Shown here one piece after another: positions 58,531 through 64,000 of a stretch of 64,000 nucleotides of DNA. The number at the start of each line of letters is the position of its first letter. Within the stretch, counting starts at the first letter, position 1. The notes beneath the pieces are model-generated. The model saw only the letters and a list, made by a program, of their open reading frames with translations. It made no database searches and was not told where the DNA came from. The stretch covers positions 29,388 to 93,387 of the forward strand of contig CAVODE010000001.1 of the NCBI GenBank assembly GCA_963694535.1. Reading direction: 5' to 3'. The position numbers and the translations under genes are program-made. The DNA is from UBA2979 sp963694535 (GTDB taxonomy: Bacteria; Chloroflexota; Dehalococcoidia; UBA2979).

Positions 58531-59484
58531 ATGCAAAGATATATAATTCGTAGAGTTGTGTTGATGTTACCGACAATGCTCGGTACTACCTTTCTTGTGT
58601 TTGCAATGATGCGCTTGATGCCAGGAGACTTTACTGACTTCTTGGGCGGAGATTTTGGTGCGCTTGATGCGGAAACAAAAGCAATTATACAAGCGAGTTT
58701 TGGGTTAGATCAAAACTGGGCTGTCCAGTACGTAGGTTGGATCGGTGATCTTTTGCGCGGAGACTTCGGGGTTAGTGTCTATAGTGGACGTCCGATATCT
58801 GGTGACTTATTGCAGCGTCTACCAATTACGCTAGAGCTGGGTATCTTCGCGATGGTTATCAATCTTGTTATTGGGATACCGATAGGGATTATCTCAGCGG
58901 TTCGACAGTTTACTTGGTATGACTACACTGGTCGTGCTGGGGCAATTGCACTATTGGCTGTTCCAAATTTTTGGATAGCGCTTTTAGCTATATCTCTGGC
59001 CGGAAAATATGCCCTCTGGGCAGTTCCTTCTCCAACCTATCCTGGCTTATTTGAAGATCCGATAGCAAATCTAAAATTCATGGCATTTCCGGCACTTCTA
59101 ACAGGAGCTGCTGGAGCGGGCTATCAGATGAGATTTAGTAGAACAGCAATGCTCGAGGTGATGCGTCAGGACTACATCAGAACTGCTTGGTCCAAAGGAC
59201 TTCAGGAGCGACAAGTAATTTTGAAACATGGTCTTCGTAATGCGCTTATTCCAATTGTGACAGTCATAGGATTGTTTTTACCAGCGTTAATCGGTGGGAC
59301 AGTGGTTATCGAGACAATTTACTCAATCCCAGGAATGGGGCGCTACTTTATACATGCGCTGAATGGTCGAGACATATTTATTGTGCAGGCGTTGGCTGTG
59401 ATATTTACCATGGTGGTCATTGTTTCAAATTTCTTAGTTGATATTGCATATTCGATTTTGAATCCAAGAATTAGGTACTCATAA
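58531..59484 (+). CDS. ABC transporter permease, DppB/OppB type
   Basis: 317-residue permease with six helices. Typical DppB features are the N-terminal RRVVLMLPTMLGTTFLVFAMM helix followed by RLMPGD, the long extracytoplasmic loop (about 35-95), and the cytoplasmic motif RTAWSKGLQERQVILKHGLRNALIP that meets the ATPase. GIVxETIYSIPGMG-like TVVIETIYSIPGMGRYF is near the end. Its stop overlaps the start of the DppC-like gene by 1 nt (TAATG). No ATPase or binding protein genes are adjacent; those must lie elsewhere. Cargo is likely a peptide or related compound. Confidence 0.93.
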   Translation: MQRYIIRRVVLMLPTMLGTTFLVFAMMRLMPGDFTDFLGGDFGALDAETKAIIQASFGLDQNWAVQYVGWIGDLLRGDFGVSVYSGRPISGDLLQRLPITLELGIFAMVINLVIGIPIGIISAVRQFTWYDYTGRAGAIALLAVPNFWIALLAISLAGKYALWAVPSPTYPGLFEDPIANLKFMAFPALLTGAAGAGYQMRFSRTAMLEVMRQDYIRTAWSKGLQERQVILKHGLRNALIPIVTVIGLFLPALIGGTVVIETIYSIPGMGRYFIHALNGRDIFIVQALAVIFTMVVIVSNFLVDIAYSILNPRIRYS

Positions 59485-60464
59485 TGACATCGACTAGCAC
59501 ACACATCGACGATGACGAGACTCAAGCAGCCCTTTTTGGGATGCGTAAAGAGGATGATCGTTCTAAATTCCTAAAAGCGATTAGCGGAACGTGGTCATTT
59601 GCTAGAGGCTACCCTATGGGTATGATGGGGGCTGTGATCATGCTGATATTGGTGACAATGGCTGTCATCCCTCAATTATTCACCCCGCTAGCAGTGCAAA
59701 AAGCTGATTCTATTATTGGTATTCATATCTCAGATAGATTTGAGACACCTAGTTGGGACTTTTGGTTTGGCACAAATGCTCTTGGACGTGATATGTATGG
59801 GCGCCTCGTTTATGGTGCGCGGACAGCGATTATGATTGGGTTTGGTGCGGTAATTCTAGCGAAGTTGCTTTCAACTGTAATTGGTACAGTGTCAGCATTT
59901 TTTGGCGGCTGGGTCGACAATACTCTCCAAAGGATCGTTGAGATGGTGCAGGCGATACCGACATTAGTGTTCCTCATATTATTTGTTGTGATGTTAGAGC
60001 CACGTATGCCAGATATAGGGCCTTTGTCTTCGGATATGCTTGTGATTTTACTTGTTGTTGCAGTGCACTCAGGTTTTGTTTCATCAAGAACTGTTAGAGG
60101 AGTTGCCCTATCACTCCGGGAAGAGACCTACGTTGAGGCAGCTCAATCCTTAGGAGCTTCAGATTCACGAATTATGGTGAGACATATAGTGCCCAACCTG
60201 ATTGCGTACGTGATTGTGTCAGCATCTCTCTTTGTGGGTGCTGCAGTACTTTTAGAGTCATCCCTTTCATTTTTAGGGTATGGCGTTCAACCACCAGCTC
60301 CGTCTTGGGGCAGGGAATTGAATGAGGCTCGGGAAGAGCTAGCACGGTATCCACATTTAGCATTTTTCCCAGGATTGTTTATATTTGCTACGGTTTGGTC
60401 ATTTAATATGTTTGGTGACGCTTTAAGAGATCGACTTGATCCGCGCTTGAGAGGCTCGACTTAG
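59484..60464 (+). CDS. ABC transporter permease, DppC/OppC type
   Basis: 326-residue permease with an N-terminal cytoplasmic tail of about 45 residues, then the DppC helix GMMGAVIMLILVTMAVI, the extracytoplasmic loop with FWFGTNALGRDMYGRLVYGARTA, the cytoplasmic EAA motif VEAAQSLGASDSRIMVRHIVPNL, and SLSFLGYGVQPPAPSWGRELNEAR near the end. All match family expectations. It pairs with the DppB-like gene as a heterodimer. A binding protein of the matching family 5 type lies at 37574-39226, far away; pairing is possible but not shown. Confidence 0.94.
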   Translation: MTSTSTHIDDDETQAALFGMRKEDDRSKFLKAISGTWSFARGYPMGMMGAVIMLILVTMAVIPQLFTPLAVQKADSIIGIHISDRFETPSWDFWFGTNALGRDMYGRLVYGARTAIMIGFGAVILAKLLSTVIGTVSAFFGGWVDNTLQRIVEMVQAIPTLVFLILFVVMLEPRMPDIGPLSSDMLVILLVVAVHSGFVSSRTVRGVALSLREETYVEAAQSLGASDSRIMVRHIVPNLIAYVIVSASLFVGAAVLLESSLSFLGYGVQPPAPSWGRELNEAREELARYPHLAFFPGLFIFATVWSFNMFGDALRDRLDPRLRGST

Positions 60465-60476
60465 GCTATCAGTAAG

Positions 60477-61325
60477 TCACATGATATTTTTGGTGAGAAT
60501 GCCGATTGTTATAACGGCAGCTAATAGAACTCTGTAATTAATAAACAGGGATAGATTATATTTTTCTAGGTATGATAAGAAAAACTTGATTACAAGAATG
60601 CCGAATAAAAATGCTGTAGAAGAGCCAATAATCATTAGATTCCAGTCAATAGGAAGATCTGAACTGATGGATCTTAGTGCGGTTAAGACGCCTGCACTGA
60701 TAATTACTGGTATAGCAAGTAAAAATGAGAACTCTGCAGATTGTTTCCGTGAATGACCCAGAAGTCTTGCCGCACTAATGGTCATTGCGGAGCGCGACAT
60801 ACCAGGTACTAAAGCTATTGCCTGTGCACATCCGATGATGATTGTTCCTCGAAGATCGAAGTCACTAAGTGTTAAAAGGCGAGCAGCGTTTCGATCCGCA
60901 ATCCACATAAACACTGCACCTAGCGTGAGGGTTAGGGCAATTAACCATGGTTCTCGCAGATACAGCTCAATTATGTCGACAAATAATAATCCAGCTATTG
61001 CGGCTGGTATTGTTCCAATAATTAGTAATAAGCCAATTTGTGAGTAATGCTGCTCGTCTTGAGTTAAGTCATTCTTCTTGTACATTTTTTTTATGCAGGC
61101 AAGGATGATTGAGGAAACTATATTTTTAAAGGACACGAGAATGGCCATAAGAGTACCTATATGGAGCCCTACATCAAAAGTAAGCGAGTTAGGTGCAGAA
61201 TCGATTATTTTTTCAACAAGCACTAGGTGCCCTGACGATGAAATAGGTAAAAATTCAGTGATCGCTTGTATGGTTCCTAAGAGTAGACCGAGTAGGATAC
61301 TGGACGGTTCTAAATTAAGGGCCAT
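60477..61325 (-). CDS. uppP: Undecaprenyl-diphosphatase (UppP/BacA)
   Basis: 282-residue polytopic membrane phosphatase that recycles undecaprenyl pyrophosphate for cell-wall synthesis and confers bacitracin tolerance. The diagnostic motif QAITEFLPISSSGHLVL (about residues 17-33) holds the catalytic Glu, Ser and His, and VPGMSRSAMTI (about 175) is the second active-site segment. About seven to eight helices. The ATG at 61325 is chosen because it starts near the family start and lies 4 nt after the stop of the upstream unknown gene (TGAACCTATG); an in-frame start at 61400 overlaps that gene. Confidence 0.95.
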   Translation of the reverse strand: MALNLEPSSILLGLLLGTIQAITEFLPISSSGHLVLVEKIIDSAPNSLTFDVGLHIGTLMAILVSFKNIVSSIILACIKKMYKKNDLTQDEQHYSQIGLLLIIGTIPAAIAGLLFVDIIELYLREPWLIALTLTLGAVFMWIADRNAARLLTLSDFDLRGTIIIGCAQAIALVPGMSRSAMTISAARLLGHSRKQSAEFSFLLAIPVIISAGVLTALRSISSDLPIDWNLMIIGSSTAFLFGILVIKFFLSYLEKYNLSLFINYRVLLAAVITIGILTKNIM

Positions 61326-61329
61326 AGGT

Positions 61330-62034
61330 TCAGTACCATTCTGCGATGGGGTTGCCCCATTGGAATGGTCTAGTGAGGACGTATCCCAGACCTGCAGCAC
61401 TGGCAGACGATTTAAGAACGTCTATTACAGGCTGGGTTAGATCGAAGTTATAGCCCAGGCTATATGCATATCCTGGTCCATCATGCCAAATATCAAAGTA
61501 CATTATCACTAGTGGAGTATTTGCTGGGCGATTTTGGTTAGTTAACTCGACGTATTCATGTATTTGTTGATGTACCTGTGACAATTGTTGGACAGGAGTA
61601 AGCCTGATGACATGAATCGCTATTTCATTTTCACTATTTTCACCTATTATCCAGCAGTTTGTAGTTGAGTTTTCAGTCGCGTAGCCTTCGGCTGGAAAAG
61701 AATGTTCGATACCGAAGGCTGCTCTACTCCAGGCAGAGGCGCAGATTTCAGTTATGAGTAGTTGGACCGCGTCATCACGCGTTCTATTTCCTCCGCAGCT
61801 GTCTGGCCCGTGCTCGAGGAATAACCTGTCTTGTAAAGTTTTAATTTCTCCTGATTTCTCCGATGATATGAATGCTCTCGCCATCCATGAAAAAGGAGGA
61901 TTATGTGCAGTTTCACGAGTTTTCATAAAAGCAACCCAGCACCCGTCCTCGTTATACATAGCGGGCTGAATATTTGGAAATAAGTAACTGAGCCAATTTG
62001 ACATTTCTTCTTGGTCTTTAGGTGGCGTACGCAT
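61330..62034 (-). CDS. Hypothetical protein, 234 aa, coupled to UppP
   Basis: I do not recognise this protein. It has no signal peptide or membrane helix and a mixed alpha/beta profile. Distinct segments are NEDGCWVAFMKTR, FLEHGPDSCGGNRTRDD, and the aromatic NTPLVIMYFDIWHDGPGYAYSLGYNFDL near the C-terminus. Four or more cysteines are scattered without a clear pair. Its TGA stop lies 4 nt before the UppP ATG, so translation is probably coupled, and it is divergent from the SDR gene at 62100 across 65 nt. A role in envelope biogenesis is a guess from context only. Confidence 0.7.
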   Translation of the reverse strand: MRTPPKDQEEMSNWLSYLFPNIQPAMYNEDGCWVAFMKTRETAHNPPFSWMARAFISSEKSGEIKTLQDRLFLEHGPDSCGGNRTRDDAVQLLITEICASAWSRAAFGIEHSFPAEGYATENSTTNCWIIGENSENEIAIHVIRLTPVQQLSQVHQQIHEYVELTNQNRPANTPLVIMYFDIWHDGPGYAYSLGYNFDLTQPVIDVLKSSASAAGLGYVLTRPFQWGNPIAEWY

Positions 62035-62099
62035 CTGCCTATCCTACGCTTTCTTTAGCTACTGCACTGCTAATATTTTGATATAGAACGGAGCATTCT

Positions 62100-62906
62100 G
62101 TGGTTCTCGAATTATTTGACTTAACTAATAAGGTTGTGTGCATTACTGGAGGCGGTCGAGGCTTGGGCCGTGGCATGGCAATGGCGCTTGCCGATGCTGG
62201 AGCTCAGGTGATGGTGGCCTCGCGAACCCAAAATCAGCTTGATAACGTGGTAGGCGAGATACAGTCTGCAGGCGGCACGGCCGAATCATTTTCATTTGAT
62301 GCTACTGATTCAGAGCAAGTCGATGGACTTGTTGCTGCATGTGTCGAAAAATTTGGTAGGCTCGATGTAATGTTTGCGAATGCAGGAATTGGTGGAGGTA
62401 CTGACGCCGAATTTTGGGAATACCCGGATTGGGCATTTGATGGTGAGTTGGACACCAACCTGAAGTCTACTTTCTATACCTGTCGTGCTGCTTCAAATCA
62501 AATGATTAAGCAGGGCGATGGCGGAGTGTTGGTCACTACAGCTTCGGGTACGGCTTTACGAGGAAACAAAAAATTTCCTTACCCTACTGCTAAAGGGGGT
62601 GTTATTTCATTTACTAAATCCCTAGCAACGATGTTGTATGCACATGGCATACGCTCTAACTGCATCATTCCTGGATTTGTGTCCCAGAGTCCAGCAAAAT
62701 CTGACCAAGAGAGAGCCTTCAGGGAGCAGCGCGGCACGTTCATCCCTGCTCGTCGTTTAGGGGAGTGGTGGGAACTTGGCCCTCTGGCAGTTTTTCTTGC
62801 GTCTGAGGCGTCGTCATATGTGACGGGCAGTTCATTCGTTATCGATGGTGGTGGGCTGGCGGGCGGATTGGGTCCAACTGGTTTTAAACCAGTACATGAA
62901 TGGTAG
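62100..62906 (+). CDS. Short-chain dehydrogenase/reductase (canonical member of a second paired SDR)
   Basis: 268-residue classical SDR, paralogous to the protein at 35861-36661. Motifs are intact: TGGGRGLGRGMA, ANAGIGGG, TTASGTALRG (Ser) and FPYPTAKGGVISF (YxxxK), ending with VIDGGGLAGGLGPTG. The start is GTG, with GGAG upstream in the 65-nt divergent region. The partner gene follows by 7 nt and encodes a degenerate SDR, the same order as the pair at 35861-37528. Likely makes a heteromeric dehydrogenase with it; inference. Confidence 0.92.
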   Translation: MVLELFDLTNKVVCITGGGRGLGRGMAMALADAGAQVMVASRTQNQLDNVVGEIQSAGGTAESFSFDATDSEQVDGLVAACVEKFGRLDVMFANAGIGGGTDAEFWEYPDWAFDGELDTNLKSTFYTCRAASNQMIKQGDGGVLVTTASGTALRGNKKFPYPTAKGGVISFTKSLATMLYAHGIRSNCIIPGFVSQSPAKSDQERAFREQRGTFIPARRLGEWWELGPLAVFLASEASSYVTGSSFVIDGGGLAGGLGPTGFKPVHEW

Positions 62907-62913
62907 GGATTCT

Positions 62914-63711
62914 ATGAGTGAAGACATTTCTATTAAGCAGCATTTTAGCCTAGAGGGTAAGCGAGCAATCGTTATTGGCGCTGAATTTCCCGCGGGTGCG
63001 GCAATTGCCAATGCCTATGCCGAGGCTGGGGCTAATGTCGCTTTATGTGCAATTACGGCGGATGACGCCGTAATGAAAATACGCAAAGTGAAGCGTGAAA
63101 TTGAAGCGTTTGGGCGCGAGGCTCGAGAATACGTGATGGATGTCACCTTGGGGCGGAACGTGCAAGTTACTATGCGTCAGGCAGTTAAAGAACTTGGCGG
63201 AGTGGACTGCGTTGCAATTACTCCTGATTTATTTCTGGCGAAGCCGATTGGATCTATTACAGATACAGAGCTTGCTCGAGTGATGGCGGTTAATTTCAAT
63301 GCCCATTTTTTTTCCATGCGGTCAGCTGCGGCTGAATTCAGGAAGCAAGGCACCCCAGGTCGGATTGTTTCGGTCACGTCGGTACTTGGCGAGCGAGGAC
63401 TTCCGCATACCTCAGCATATTCGGCAGCGCACGGAGCCGTACATAATTTAATACGGGCATGCTCACAGGAGTTCGGACCTGACCAAATTATGGTAAATGG
63501 AATAGCACTTGGTTACATGGACTGGATGAAGGACAGAATCGATCCGGACGATGAAGAAGCTCAGCGAGCATTGCGTTTTACTATTATGCGCCGAGCTGGC
63601 CGAGCGAACGAGGTCGCACCACTCGCGTTATACCTATCGGCGGAGAGCGCGACTCGTTATATAACCGGACAGATTTTTCCGGTTGATGGTGGACTACTGC
63701 AACATCTCTAG
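62914..63711 (+). CDS. Degenerate SDR-fold protein (predicted non-catalytic partner)
   Basis: 265-residue SDR-fold protein. The Rossmann motif is replaced by IGAEFPAGAAIA (about 21-32), the NNAG motif by TPDLF, and the YxxxK pair by Y169-SAA-H173: the Tyr remains but the Lys is His. Ser156 and the C-terminal YLSAESATRYITGQIFPVDGG are kept. It is paralogous to the degenerate SDR at 36680-37528, though the exact losses differ (F182/Q186 there). ATG 62914 is chosen as it follows the previous stop by 7 nt with GGGA upstream; the longer frame from 62845 overlaps that gene. Confidence 0.8.
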   Translation: MSEDISIKQHFSLEGKRAIVIGAEFPAGAAIANAYAEAGANVALCAITADDAVMKIRKVKREIEAFGREAREYVMDVTLGRNVQVTMRQAVKELGGVDCVAITPDLFLAKPIGSITDTELARVMAVNFNAHFFSMRSAAAEFRKQGTPGRIVSVTSVLGERGLPHTSAYSAAHGAVHNLIRACSQEFGPDQIMVNGIALGYMDWMKDRIDPDDEEAQRALRFTIMRRAGRANEVAPLALYLSAESATRYITGQIFPVDGGLLQHL

Positions 63712-63732
63712 CTTTAGTGACTCAAAGAGACT

Positions 63733-64000
63733 TTAGCGCCCTAGCCATTCAGCTTTTCGTCTTTCGCGATACGCTGATGGACCGAGCGATGCATCCTCGG
63801 TATCACGGGATACTTTCCGCATAGTTTCGCCAAATCTAATTGCGTCACTGAATGGCATTTCCTGGCCACGAGCCGCGACTTCTTTTGTTGCTCTAACAGC
63901 TAATGGTGCGCTTTCGAGCAGGCGATTTGCAAGAGTTATCGCTTCATCCATCAGTGTTTCATGCTCGACTATTTTCCAGACGAGTCCCATTTCCTTAGCG
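63733..64000 (-). CDS. Enoyl-CoA hydratase/isomerase family protein (partial, N-terminus outside window)
   Basis: The last 89 codons of a crotonase-fold gene that runs off the right edge; the frame is open at base 64000 (AKEMGLVWKIVEHETLMDEA). The visible part is the C-terminal helical region: ANRLLESAPLAVRATKEVAARG and the terminal TEDASLGPSAYRERRKAEWLGR, with the usual end of the family. Catalytic residues are outside the window. It converges with the second SDR pair 22 nt away. Confidence 0.85.
   Translation of the reverse strand, partial: AKEMGLVWKIVEHETLMDEAITLANRLLESAPLAVRATKEVAARGQEMPFSDAIRFGETMRKVSRDTEDASLGPSAYRERRKAEWLGR

Noticed and set aside
1..64000. tRNA, rRNA, insertion sequences, integrases, CRISPR arrays
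   Set aside because: Read through every gap; the gaps are short (up to about 250 nt) and hold no cloverleaf, transposase, terminal inverted repeat pair or spacer array that I can support.

Overview
The window looks like chromosomal DNA from a free-living, mid-GC (by eye, mid-40s %), probably marine bacterium. The gene mix points to Chloroflexota, most plausibly a SAR202/Dehalococcoidia-type lineage: luciferase-like flavin/F420 oxidoreductases, many short-chain dehydrogenases (SDRs), CaiB-type CoA transferases, enoyl-CoA hydratases, an Ldh_2 dehydrogenase, MmgE/PrpD, a ThiXYZ/RibXY-like transporter and a UGSC selenoprotein. This placement is inference from gene content; no rRNA or tRNA gene is visible. 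Genes are tightly packed, the longest intergenic gap is about 250 bp, and I see no insertion sequence, integrase or CRISPR array.

Layout. 1-6462 (minus): one long run with Ldh_2 oxidoreductase, luciferase-like oxidoreductase, IlvD, acyl-CoA dehydrogenase, a DsbA-like thiol oxidoreductase and a VKOR-family protein cut by the window edge. 6654-15431: a second luciferase-like enzyme, an M42-type peptidase, RlmD, Maf and a LolD/MacB-type ABC exporter. 15681-21669: glutamate synthase GltB-GltD. 21666-33195: methyltransferase, CocE-type hydrolase, a minus-strand operon (GGT, DUF1932 dehydrogenase, nucleosidase, ABM protein), a thioredoxin-like lipoprotein, peptidase M20, a CMD protein, an EamA exporter and a CaiB CoA transferase. 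33218-35366: UGSC protein and a thioredoxin-fusion protein. 35386-46122: GIY-YIG protein, an SDR pair, a solute-binding lipoprotein, and an SDR / double CaiB / TPP lyase / serine hydrolase run. 46127-52950: unknown genes, SDR, two enoyl-CoA hydratases, two small paralogues, a Rieske-like protein, a sulfurtransferase and an epimerase. 53196-64000: ThiXYZ-like ABC transporter, MmgE/PrpD, esterase, DppBC permeases, UppP, a second SDR pair and a partial enoyl-CoA hydratase.

The main discovery is that two genes appear broken by an in-frame TGA but are better read as selenoproteins. At 28418-28957 (minus) a secreted thioredoxin-fold lipoprotein has U-P-S-C where thioredoxin has CxxC. At 33218-33784 (minus) is a UGSC-family protein with a U-G-S-C-T-T-C centre. 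Both TGA codons are followed by a hairpin of the bacterial SECIS type with a G in the first two loop positions. The UGSC gene overlaps a gene encoding a thioredoxin-like domain fused to a large domain and is followed by a CoA transferase, suggesting a redox module.

A second theme is paired SDR genes at two distant loci (35861-37528 and 62100-63711). In each pair the first SDR is canonical, while the second has lost the Rossmann glycine motif and the catalytic lysine, suggesting a heteromeric active/inactive dehydrogenase. A third is a double-CaiB fusion whose N-terminal half has Glu at the catalytic Asp position, next to a 2-hydroxyacyl-CoA lyase-like TPP enzyme.
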